Source: Erythrobacter sp. UBA3075
GTDB lineage: Bacteria > Pseudomonadota > Alphaproteobacteria > Sphingomonadales > Sphingomonadaceae
Direction: 5' to 3'
NCBI GenBank assembly: GCA_002367375.1
Contig: DFBR01000058.1
Coordinates: 1-7,135, forward strand
Length of the DNA: 7,135 nucleotides
Shown here: piece by piece, positions 1 to 5,820 of the stretch
Numbering within the stretch: the stretch's first letter is position 1
How the letters are laid out: every line of letters starts with the position of its first letter
Translations under genes and position numbers: made by a program
The notes under the pieces: generated by a model
What the model was told of the DNA's origin: nothing
Database searches by the model: none
What the model saw: only the letters and a program-made list of their open reading frames with translations

Positions 1-247
1 TCATCGACGCATTATTGTCCCACCATACGGTGTTTTCAGTCTCGGCATCGCGAACAATGAACTTGTCCTTCGCACTGCGTCCTGTGTGCTTGCCGGTTTC
101 GACCACCAGCGGCCCACCCTGCGCCAGCAGCGCTTCGCCATTGGCAATAGCGGCTTCGACAAGTTCAGGCCGGTTCAAATTGGCGTGGATCGTGGCGGAC
201 GTGGCAATGCCCTGAGCGGAAAGCGGGACACTAAGCAAAGCGGACAA
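1..247 (-). CDS. pckA: Phosphoenolpyruvate carboxykinase (ATP), N-terminal part; runs off the window
   Basis: PckA converts oxaloacetate and ATP to phosphoenolpyruvate and CO2, the first committed step of gluconeogenesis, in the cytosol. Only the first 82 residues are visible of a protein usually near 530. The stretch [16 protein letters not shown] (residues 48-63) is the hallmark of the ATP-dependent PckA family, and [14 protein letters not shown] (65-78) continues the family pattern. The upstream part, ending in [20 protein letters not shown], fits alphaproteobacterial PckA N-termini. The start is taken as TTG at 247-245: an in-frame TAG lies at 259-257, no ATG or GTG falls between them, and AGGAG at 258-254 sits 6 bases away. 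A second TTG at 238-236 is possible but worse placed. The gene is divergent from chvI, as in many alphaproteobacteria. Identity is seen directly from the motif; the rest of the gene is unseen. Confidence 0.95.
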   Translation of the reverse strand, partial: MSALLSVPLSAQGIATSATIHANLNRPELVEAAIANGEALLAQGGPLVVETGKHTGRSAKDKFIVRDAETENTVWWDNNASM

Positions 248-253
248 GGCGAG

Positions 254-258
254 CTCCT
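254..258 (-). promoter_or_regulatory. Shine-Dalgarno AGGAG that sets the TTG start of pckA
   Basis: Read on the minus strand, AGGAG lies 6 bases before TTG at 247-245. Because an in-frame stop (259-257) overlaps this same site, translation cannot begin further upstream. The strong ribosome site therefore makes TTG the best start. Confidence 0.75.
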
Positions 259-291
259 AATTCGGGAAAACGGCTGTGTTAGCGGTGTGGA

Positions 292-305
292 CGCATTCGT
301 ATGCG
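292..305. repeat. Small hairpin in the presumed pckA leader
   Basis: CGCAT (292-296) and ATGCG (301-305) form a perfect 5-bp stem around a 4-base loop. It would lie in the pckA 5' leader, about 45 bases before the start codon, if the promoter proposed at 320-348 is right. It is short enough to arise by chance; it could also be a protein-binding dyad in DNA. Confidence 0.3.
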
Positions 306-319
306 CTTGAGTCAGGCTG

Positions 320-348
320 CGCATAGGGGGGTGAATTTGCGCCGTCAA
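320..348 (-). promoter_or_regulatory. Candidate sigma-70 promoter for pckA
   Basis: On the minus strand TTGACG (348-343) matches the -35 consensus at five of six bases. It is followed after exactly 17 bases by TATGCG (325-320), which matches the -10 at three of six. Transcription would begin near 312-315, giving a leader of about 65 bases before the TTG start. The -10 is poor, so either activation or a different promoter is possible. This is inference from base pattern only. Confidence 0.4.
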
Positions 349-353
349 TTTGC
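331..353. repeat. Direct repeat pair GTGAATTTGC / GTCAATTTGC
   Basis: GTGAATTTGC at 331-340 recurs as GTCAATTTGC at 344-353 (nine of ten bases, 13-bp period). A looser relative, GTGAATCACG, begins at 361. The pair overlaps the proposed -35 and spacer of the pckA promoter, a place where an operator could act. No known regulator is assigned. Confidence 0.35.
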
Positions 354-354
354 C

Positions 355-368
355 TGATTGGTGAATCA
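355..368. repeat. Inverted repeat TGATT-N4-AATCA between pckA and chvI
   Basis: TGATT (355-359) and AATCA (364-368) are exact reverse complements separated by GGTG. The dyad is just upstream (in pckA terms) of the candidate -35 at 348-343, a position suited to an activator. Its length is at the edge of chance expectation. Confidence 0.3.
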
Positions 369-443
369 CGCGAGTTTGCCCGATGTTATCGTTCACAACG
401 CGCCGATACGGTTTTCCTCCGAGCCAATGCGCAGCAAAGTTGT

Positions 444-465
444 GTAACGCGCTGCGAAAAGTTAC
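444..465. promoter_or_regulatory. Candidate operator GTAAC-N12-GTTAC before chvI
   Basis: GTAAC at 444-448 and GTTAC at 461-465 are exact reverse complements with 12 bases between, ending 23 bases before the chvI start codon. A dyad of this kind is compatible with binding by a dimeric regulator, and autoregulation by ChvI is one possibility. No convincing -35/-10 pair for chvI was found in 248-488, so the transcription start is unplaced. The half-sites are seen; the function is a guess. Confidence 0.3.
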
Positions 466-488
466 TCCGTTCGCAGGCAAGGTAGGCA

Positions 489-1304
489 ATGATGCAAGCA
501 GACAAGCAGCAGGCTGAAAATTCGCGCGACCCGGTCGAGGGGAAGGCCGATGGGCAGGCTGGCTCCGACGCGTCATCGGCAGGCGAGAATCAGCGCGTGA
601 TCGCGCTGGTGGATGATGACCGCAATATCCTGACCACGCTGTCGATCGCGCTGCAGGCGGAAGGCTATGCCACGCGAGTCTATTCCGACGGCGAGGCGGC
701 GCTGGCTGCGCTGCAATCAAATCCACCCGATCTTGCCGTGTTCGATATCAAGATGCCGCGCATGGACGGGATGGAACTGTTGCGCCAATTGCGTGCCCAT
801 TCGGATTTGCCGGTGATCTTCCTGACCAGCAAGGATCAGGAGGAGGACGAAGAGGCGGGCCTCGCCATGGGCGCGGACGACTATATCGCCAAGCCATTCA
901 GCCAACGCCTGCTGCTCGCCCGTATCCGCGCGATCCTGCGCCGTGCTGCACCATTGGAAGAGGGGCATGAGCCGGCTTCAGATGCAAAGGCTCCCGCGAA
1001 CGGGCTAATTGTCCGTGGTCGGTTGTCGATGGACCCGGCACGCCATCAGGTCACATGGGGTGGCGACAATGTCAGCCTGACAGTTACCGAGTTCCTGATT
1101 CTGGAGGCGCTCGCCCAGCGCCCCGGCGTGATCAAAAGCCGCAACCAGTTGATGGATGCTGCCTATCCGGATGACATCTTTGTCGATGATCGCACGGTCG
1201 ATTCGCACATCAAGCGGCTGCGCCGCAAATTCCGCAGCGTTGACCCCGGCTTCGGTGCGATCGAGACTTTGTACGGCGCGGGATACAGTTTCTCAGATGG
1301 CTGA
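489..1304 (+). CDS. chvI: Two-component response regulator ChvI (OmpR/PhoB family)
   Basis: A cytosolic DNA-binding response regulator, partner of the sensor kinase encoded next. In alphaproteobacteria this pair (BvrR/BvrS, ChvI/ExoS) controls envelope, acid-stress and host-interaction genes. Residues 37-155 form the receiver domain: acidic pocket DDD at 42-44, phosphoacceptor Asp86 in [10 protein letters not shown], Thr113 and Lys135 (AKPF). Residues about 170-270 form a winged-helix output domain, with the typical [13 protein letters not shown] recognition region and a YGAGYSF end. The first 36 residues are polar and probably disordered, so the 271-residue protein is longer than the roughly 240 usual for the family. 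Start choice: AAGG at 479-482 lies 6 bases before ATG 489; a second ATG follows directly at 492. It is first of a seven-gene run, and its last 8 bases overlap chvG. Confidence 0.93.
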   Translation: MMQADKQQAENSRDPVEGKADGQAGSDASSAGENQRVIALVDDDRNILTTLSIALQAEGYATRVYSDGEAALAALQSNPPDLAVFDIKMPRMDGMELLRQLRAHSDLPVIFLTSKDQEEDEEAGLAMGADDYIAKPFSQRLLLARIRAILRRAAPLEEGHEPASDAKAPANGLIVRGRLSMDPARHQVTWGGDNVSLTVTEFLILEALAQRPGVIKSRNQLMDAAYPDDIFVDDRTVDSHIKRLRRKFRSVDPGFGAIETLYGAGYSFSDG

Positions 1305-2868
1305 AGAAACAGAGGCCGCCAGCCGGTTTGAACGGCTCGCCTTCCCCATCGGGACTTCGCTCACCAAGCGAATTCTCGCGGTCAATCTCATCCCGCTGCT
1401 GGTGCTGGCGGGCAGCCTGTTTTTCCTCGATTCCTACCGCCGCCAATTGCTGGACGAGCGATTCAAGCTGGCACGGATCGAAGCGCAGATCACGGCAGAA
1501 GCACTGGCAGGCGCGCAGAGCGAACGGCAAGAGGCGCTGATCAGCCAGATCGGCCGCGAACAGGGCATGCGGCTGCGCATGTATGATTCCGAGGGCGCAC
1601 TGATCGCCGACAGTTTCGTGCTCGACGAACCCAGCTTCACTTTCGATGATCCAGTGGCCGAACCCTTTCTGGAAGACCTCGCCCGCTGGACCGATGACGC
1701 CGTGAATTTCGTGGTCGGCGCGCCTGATGCGCCATCCTATGTCGAGCCGGACAGCACTGATGCCGATAGTTGGCCCGAACTCGCCCGCGTGCGCCAGCAA
1801 GGCCTCAGCCAGATCGAACTGCGCCGCGCGCCCGATGGTACGCCGGTCATCAATGCCGCTGCACCAATGGGCAACAATGGTGCCAGCCTGCTGACAACGC
1901 GCAATGCGGTCGACATCACGCAGGCGGTGCGCACCGCGCGCAGCAGCCTGATGACGATCATCCTGCTGACGCTGCTCGTTTCCACCGTGCTCTCGCTCTA
2001 CCTCGCCAACACCATCATTGATCCCTTGCGGCGATTGGTGCGCGCGACCCAGCGCGTGCGGCTGGGGCGGGAACGCGATATTGAAGTTCCCCGAATGCAG
2101 GAACGTGGTGATGAAATCGGCCTGCTGGCGCGCGCCGTGTCCGACATGACCGCAACCTTGCGCCACCGCATCGATGCCGTCGAAACCTTCGCTGCCGATG
2201 TCGCGCACGAAATCAAAAACCCGCTCGCCAGCCTTCGCAGCGCGACCGAGTCCCTCCCAAAAATGACCGATCCGGAACTGCGCGCGCAGCTGGTCGATGT
2301 CGCCGCGCATGACGTTCAACGGATCGACCGTCTGGTGTCCGAGATATCCGAAGCCAGCCGCATCGATGCCGAGCTCAGCCGCGCCACGTTTGAACCCGTT
2401 GATCTGTGCGAGCTGTTTGCCAATGTCGTCGCCCGCAAACAGGATCGCGGCGAAACGCAAGGCGTCACAATCAATGTGGAACGCGGCGATGTCCCCGCGC
2501 GGGTAATGGGAGTTCCGATCCGGCTGGAGCGGGTGGCGGAAAACCTGCTCGACAACGCATTGTCCTTTTCACCCAAGGGCGGGCGTATCCTGATCGCGAT
2601 CTCGCAGGCAGACGGCCGCGTGCAGGTCAGCGTTTGCGATGAGGGACCGGGCATTCCTCAGGATGCGCGTGAGAAGGTCTTCCTCCGCTTCCATTCGCAT
2701 CGCCCGGACGAGGAAAGTTTCGGCAACCACAGCGGGCTTGGTCTTGCCATCGGGCGCACAATCGCAGAGGCGCATGACGGATCGCTACGAGTTGAGGATG
2801 CCCCACCGGAATTTGGCGGAGCGTGCCTGTTGCTTGAACTGCCCGCCGCTAGAGAAATGATCGCATGA
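1297..2868 (+). CDS. chvG: Sensor histidine kinase ChvG
   Basis: Inner-membrane sensor kinase that phosphorylates ChvI. With ATG at 1297 the protein is 523 residues: membrane helix 1 about 26-44, periplasmic sensor domain about 45-215, helix 2 about 218-237, then HAMP (about 238-290). The dimerisation/phosphoacceptor domain has His304 in [13 protein letters not shown]. The ATPase domain has the N box around NLLDNA (416-421), DEGPGIP from 448, and GLGLAIG (480-486). All catalytic motifs are intact. The reading frame stays open upstream to 1156, but that DNA encodes the ChvI C-terminus; ATG 1297 overlaps the chvI stop by 8 bases, which suggests translational coupling, and its own ribosome site is weak. 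The periplasmic region has no motif I can name. A general EnvZ-like kinase is the alternative; the neighbours (ChvI, HprK) favour ChvG. Confidence 0.93.
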   Translation: MAEETEAASRFERLAFPIGTSLTKRILAVNLIPLLVLAGSLFFLDSYRRQLLDERFKLARIEAQITAEALAGAQSERQEALISQIGREQGMRLRMYDSEGALIADSFVLDEPSFTFDDPVAEPFLEDLARWTDDAVNFVVGAPDAPSYVEPDSTDADSWPELARVRQQGLSQIELRRAPDGTPVINAAAPMGNNGASLLTTRNAVDITQAVRTARSSLMTIILLTLLVSTVLSLYLANTIIDPLRRLVRATQRVRLGRERDIEVPRMQERGDEIGLLARAVSDMTATLRHRIDAVETFAADVAHEIKNPLASLRSATESLPKMTDPELRAQLVDVAAHDVQRIDRLVSEISEASRIDAELSRATFEPVDLCELFANVVARKQDRGETQGVTINVERGDVPARVMGVPIRLERVAENLLDNALSFSPKGGRILIAISQADGRVQVSVCDEGPGIPQDAREKVFLRFHSHRPDEESFGNHSGLGLAIGRTIAEAHDGSLRVEDAPPEFGGACLLLELPAAREMIA

Positions 2869-2878
2869 AGGGACACAA

Positions 2879-3298
2879 ATGAGCGACGTAATGGCCAATG
2901 TGAGCTGCGTTGCCATGCGCTCTCGCGGTGTTCTGATTACCGGCGTGCCGGGAAGCGGCAAGTCGACGCTCGCCCTCGCCCTGCTGGATCGCGGCGGTGA
3001 ACTGGTCGGCGATGATGGCGTCGCGCTGGAATGGGATGGTGAGCGTATGCTCGCCTCACCCCCGCCCAATACCGAAGGGCTGATCGAGATTCGCAATGTC
3101 GGCCTGCTCGAAGTGCCGGTCATCAGCGCGCCCATCTCAATTGTGATAAACCTGACCACCAATGCCGAGCGCCTGCCGCTTGGCCATGGGCAAGCCTTGT
3201 TGCTCGGGCAGGAAATTCCGCAGGTCGATCTTTTTCCCGACACTTATGCTCTCCCACTTAGGGCCGAGGCAGCGCTGGAAATCCACGGCCTGCCGTAA
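2879..3298 (+). CDS. hprK: HPr kinase, short alphaproteobacterial form; usual catalytic His replaced by Asn
   Basis: Phosphorylates HPr on a serine using ATP, tuning the regulatory phosphotransferase system in the cytosol. The 139 residues match only the C-terminal kinase domain of HPr kinases; the N-terminal domain of the roughly 310-residue Gram-positive enzymes is absent, as is normal in alphaproteobacteria. Visible motifs are the P-loop GVPGSGKST (22-30), LVGDDGV with Asp45 and Asp46 (the LVADD-type metal/catalytic motif), and GLIEIRNVG (67-75, second family signature with Glu70). The conserved His of the family, 21 residues before the P-loop Lys in Gram-positive enzymes, falls at Asn7 here. 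The C-terminal loop linked to phosphorylase activity is also missing, so this is probably mainly a kinase. The start is supported by AAGGGA at 2868-2873, which overlaps the end of chvG, 5 bases before ATG. It lies 10 bp after chvG. Confidence 0.88.
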   Translation: MSDVMANVSCVAMRSRGVLITGVPGSGKSTLALALLDRGGELVGDDGVALEWDGERMLASPPPNTEGLIEIRNVGLLEVPVISAPISIVINLTTNAERLPLGHGQALLLGQEIPQVDLFPDTYALPLRAEAALEIHGLP

Positions 3299-3341
3299 GA
3301 GGCATCTTCACATTTGCGGATAGAGGGCGCACATCGCGGAC

Positions 3342-4250
3342 ATGGGAGCGAAGACTCAAGAGAAACGGCAGCGCATCCTGCTCGTCACCGGAATGCTCGG
3401 TGCGGGCAAGACGACTGCGCTGCGCGAGCTGGAAGACCTTGGCTGGGAATCAATCGACAATTTCCCGATCCGACTGCTTGATCGGCTGGTCGGGCGCGAT
3501 GATGAGGCGTTTTCGCTCGCCATCGGTTTCGATTGCCGGACACGCGGCTTTGTCCCGTCCGACGTAATCGAACAGGTGAAGCATTGGGTGGAGGAAGAGG
3601 ACATCCCCATCACCACGCTGTTTCTTGACTGTGGGGGGAACGAGTTGGAACGCCGCTTCAACGAAACACGCCGGCGGCATTTTCTGGCGCAGGACCTGCC
3701 CGTGGCATCGGGCATTGCGGCGGAGCGCGAGTTGCTCGCTCCCCTTCGCCGCTGGGCCGACGTGCTGATCGACACTAGCGAATTCACCACCAATGATTTG
3801 AAACAGACGATCCGCGAACAATTTTCGCAGACCGCGCCGCAGGAGATGACCGTAACCGTATCCAGTTTCGGTTTTGCACGCGGCAAGCCGCCCACCGCCG
3901 ATCTGGTGTTCGACATGCGCTTCCTTGACAATCCGCATTGGCAAGAAGACCTGCGCGAACAGACCGGGCTGGATGCCCCGGTCGGCGAATTTATTGAACG
4001 CAGCGCGGTATTTGCGTCCACTTTCGACAAGATTCGCGCCCTGCTTCTGGAACTGCTTCCGCACTACGCCGATCAGGGTAAAGCCTATGTCAACATCGCC
4101 TTCGGTTGTACCGGAGGGAGACACCGCAGTGTCTACACCGCTGAGAAGATGGCGCAGGTCTTGCGCGATGGAGGCTTTTCGCCCACGGTCCTCCACCGCA
4201 ATCTGGGATCGCGCGCAGCGGAACTTGTCGAAGGCACACAACACCCGTGA
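3342..4250 (+). CDS. rapZ: RapZ/YvcJ-family nucleotide-binding protein
   Basis: P-loop protein family that in E. coli (RapZ) guides RNase E to the small RNA GlmZ and so controls glucosamine-6-phosphate synthase. In B. subtilis YvcJ hydrolyses nucleotides. GlmZ is an enterobacterial RNA, so the target here is unknown. Length is 302 residues, near the family norm of about 285. Residues 17-24 (GMLGAGKT) form the Walker A motif, and DNFP is at 39-42. The C-terminal domain carries GCTGGRHRSVYTAE (255-268), the strongest family signature, followed by a conserved HRNLG. An in-frame TAG at 3321-3323 precedes ATG 3342. The ribosome site is weak: AGAGGG at 3322-3327 is 14 bases away, rather far. The gene lies 43 bp after hprK and 55 bp before EIIA; linkage to PTS genes is widespread in proteobacteria and suggests a role in amino-sugar or carbon control. 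Confidence 0.92.
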   Translation: MGAKTQEKRQRILLVTGMLGAGKTTALRELEDLGWESIDNFPIRLLDRLVGRDDEAFSLAIGFDCRTRGFVPSDVIEQVKHWVEEEDIPITTLFLDCGGNELERRFNETRRRHFLAQDLPVASGIAAERELLAPLRRWADVLIDTSEFTTNDLKQTIREQFSQTAPQEMTVTVSSFGFARGKPPTADLVFDMRFLDNPHWQEDLREQTGLDAPVGEFIERSAVFASTFDKIRALLLELLPHYADQGKAYVNIAFGCTGGRHRSVYTAEKMAQVLRDGGFSPTVLHRNLGSRAAELVEGTQHP

Positions 4251-4305
4251 ACCATAACCAAATCCCGAAATCGACACAGTCGCACCACAAGAGCACGCTT
4301 TCCTG

Positions 4306-4710
4306 ATGATCGGCATTATCCTGGTTACCCACGGTCGGCTGGCCGAAGAATTCGTCGCTGCGATGGAGCATGTCGTTGGCGAGCAGGAAGACGTCGCGAC
4401 TATATGCATCGGCCCCAATGATGACATGGAGCAGCGCCGCAGCGATATCGCGAACGCCATCACCAAGGTCGACAGCGGTTCGGGCGCAATTTTGTTGACA
4501 GACCTGTTTGGTGGGACGCCTTCCAATCTCGCAATCTCACTTCTGGAACAGGGCAAGACTGAAGTCATTGCGGGTATCAATTTGCCGATGCTGATCCGGT
4601 TGGCTGGCGCGCGCAAAGAAATGTCGCTGGGCAAGGCGGCAGAAGCCGCGCGCGAGGCAGGCCGCACTTACATCACTGTCGCGTCCGAATTTCTCGGCCA
4701 GCACGCTTAG
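4306..4710 (+). CDS. PTS EIIA component, mannose family (regulatory EIIA-Man)
   Basis: Accepts a phosphoryl group from HPr. In most alphaproteobacteria the mannose-type EIIA has no matching EIIB/C permease and is thought to act as a regulator. The 134 residues form one complete EIIA-Man domain: active-site His9 in ILVTHGRLAEEF, the family motif LLTDLFGGTPSN (63-74) with Asp66, and the VIAGINLPML segment near residue 90. No EIIB, EIIC or EIID is seen in the window. The ATG at 4306 is the first plausible start after rapZ, but its ribosome site is poor (AAGAG at 4289-4293 is 12 bases away), so translation may depend on coupling or another start signal. HPr follows after 13 bp. Family membership is certain; the regulatory-only role is inferred from the missing permease genes. 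Confidence 0.92.
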   Translation: MIGIILVTHGRLAEEFVAAMEHVVGEQEDVATICIGPNDDMEQRRSDIANAITKVDSGSGAILLTDLFGGTPSNLAISLLEQGKTEVIAGINLPMLIRLAGARKEMSLGKAAEAAREAGRTYITVASEFLGQHA

Positions 4711-4723
4711 GGAGAGCGCAGGG

Positions 4724-4999
4724 GTGAGTGGGCACAGCAAGGAAGTTCTGATCGTCAACAAGCGCGGGCTTCACGCGCGCGCCAGCGCCAAATTTGTTGC
4801 TGCCGCGGCGGTGATGGATGGCAGCACGGTGAAAGTCGCCAAGGATGGCCATTCGGCGCTGGGCGGCTCCATATTGGGTCTGATGATGCTTGGCGCGGCG
4901 AAGGGCGACACGGTCACCCTATCGGTCGAAGGCGAAGCTGCGGAAGCGCGGTTGCGCGAGCTGGTCGAGCTGGTCGAAACCGGCTTCGGCGAAGAATAG
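4724..4999 (+). CDS. ptsH: Phosphocarrier protein HPr
   Basis: Small cytosolic phosphocarrier that takes phosphate from EI on a histidine and passes it to EIIA. The 91 residues show His17 in NKRGLHARASAKF (12-24), the EI-dependent phosphorylation site. Ser48 lies in GGSILGLMMLGA (46-57), the equivalent of regulatory Ser46 phosphorylated by HprK, with the hydrophobic docking residues after it. Both control points are intact, which fits the hprK gene three genes upstream. The start is GTG at 4724-4726; GGAGAG at 4711-4716, directly after the EIIA stop, lies 7 bases away, and the next in-frame Met (residue 30) would remove the active site. It could equally be called NPr. The EI gene that should feed it is not in this window. 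Confidence 0.95.
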   Translation: MSGHSKEVLIVNKRGLHARASAKFVAAAAVMDGSTVKVAKDGHSALGGSILGLMMLGAAKGDTVTLSVEGEAAEARLRELVELVETGFGEE

Positions 5000-5011
5000 A
5001 GGCGCTGGCCA

Positions 5012-5812
5012 ATGCGCCGCACCATCACCGGCTACTCCAATCCCACGGTCAAATATCTGCGCAGCTTGCGCGACAAGAAACACAGGCGGCGTGAAGGCAA
5101 GTTCCTTGTGGAAGGCCTGCGCCTGCTGACCGACGCGCTCGAAAGCGGACGCGTGCCTGAAATTCTGGTGATGGCAGAGAAGCGCGATCCGCACTCCCTG
5201 ATCGATGCGCTGGAACGCGCGGTTGATGCTGCTGGCGGCGAAGTGATCGAAACCTCGCCCGATATTCTCAGCAAGATCACCGGCAAGGACAATCCGCAGG
5301 GCGTGGCGGGAGTCTTTGCGGAATTTGACACCTCACTTGCCGCATTGGACCGCAATTCCGCGCCGATCTGGCTGGTTGCCCAAGCGCTGCGCGATCCGGG
5401 CAATCTCGGCACCATGCTGCGGACCGGCGATGCGCTGGGCGCTGGCGGACTGATCCTGATTGACGATTGCGCTGATCCGTTCAGCGTCGAAGCGGTGCGC
5501 GCGAGCATGGGCGCTGTCTTCACGCAGGGTGTGGCACGCGCATCGTGGGAGGAATTCATCGCATGGCTTCGGCAAGGGGAAGGCCAACTCGTCGCGGCGA
5601 GCTTGCGCGATGCCGTGCCCTATCGCGGCGCGCCCTTTGCCGCGCCGTGCTTCGTGATGGTGGGCAATGAATCGCAGGGCCTGCCGGAAGAATATGAAGC
5701 TGCATGCGACCTGCGCGTGACCATGCCAATGCGCGGCCGGGCGGACAGTTTGAACGCGGCGGTGGCAGCGGCCGTGCTGGGATATGAAGTGCTGGCGAGC
5801 CTCGAAGGCTAG
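5012..5812 (+). CDS. SPOUT/TrmH-family RNA 2'-O-methyltransferase
   Basis: Probably methylates a ribose 2'-OH in rRNA or tRNA using S-adenosylmethionine; the target nucleotide cannot be read from the sequence. The 266 residues carry an N-terminal SpoU substrate-binding domain (RREGKFLVEGLRLL, about 26-39). The C-terminal knotted SPOUT domain shows motif 1 LRDPGNLGTMLRT (126-138, conserved Asn131 and Arg137), motif 2 VMVGNESQGL (215-224, with Glu220), and motif 3 DSLNAAVAAAVLGYE beginning at 245 with Asn248. Motif 2 has Ser where many relatives have Gly. Start ATG 5012 has AGAGG at 4998-5002, 9 bases away and partly inside the ptsH stop. It is only 12 bp after ptsH, so it is probably on the same transcript although it has no obvious link to the PTS. 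Its stop overlaps that of the converging lipoprotein gene. Confidence 0.9.
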   Translation: MRRTITGYSNPTVKYLRSLRDKKHRRREGKFLVEGLRLLTDALESGRVPEILVMAEKRDPHSLIDALERAVDAAGGEVIETSPDILSKITGKDNPQGVAGVFAEFDTSLAALDRNSAPIWLVAQALRDPGNLGTMLRTGDALGAGGLILIDDCADPFSVEAVRASMGAVFTQGVARASWEEFIAWLRQGEGQLVAASLRDAVPYRGAPFAAPCFVMVGNESQGLPEEYEAACDLRVTMPMRGRADSLNAAVAAAVLGYEVLASLEG

Positions 5813-5820
5813 TCACCAGC
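5791..5820. terminator. Imperfect hairpin spanning the two convergent stop codons
   Basis: AGCCT (5798-5802) and AGGCT (5806-5810) pair around CGA. Outside them GCTGG (5791-5795) and CCAGC (5816-5820) also pair, separated by an internal loop of 2 and 5 bases. The stops of both converging genes (TAG at 5810-5812 on plus, 5811-5809 on minus) lie within it. No T-run follows on either strand, so it is not a classical intrinsic terminator. It may be a transcript-end structure or chance. Confidence 0.35.

Noticed and set aside
175..726. Open frame of 183 codons on the minus strand spanning pckA start, the divergent gap and chvI start
   Set aside because: It is out of frame with pckA, covers the regulatory gap, and its Pro/Arg-rich product looks like nothing known.
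1156..1296. Upstream extension of the chvG reading frame to ATG 1156
   Set aside because: These bases encode the conserved DNA-binding end of ChvI. The extra 47 residues do not resemble a kinase N-terminus, and ATG 1297 gives a normal layout.
1210..2460. Long open frame (416 codons) on the minus strand across chvG
   Set aside because: It is antisense to a gene with all kinase motifs intact, and its translation is rich in His, Gln and Arg with no recognisable domain. Such shadows are common in high-GC coding DNA.
2879..3298. HprK as a truncated pseudogene, since it is less than half the Gram-positive length
   Set aside because: The short form is standard in alphaproteobacteria. The frame is clean, the ribosome site strong, and the P-loop and DD motifs are present.
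4251..4305. Possible promoter or terminator in the 55-bp gap between rapZ and EIIA
   Set aside because: I found no convincing -35/-10 pair, hairpin or T-run, only a weak AAGAG ribosome-like site.
3450..4667. Open frame of 405 codons on the minus strand across rapZ and EIIA
   Set aside because: It runs antisense through two certain genes and the gap between them, has low-complexity Arg/Ser content, and shows no family motif.
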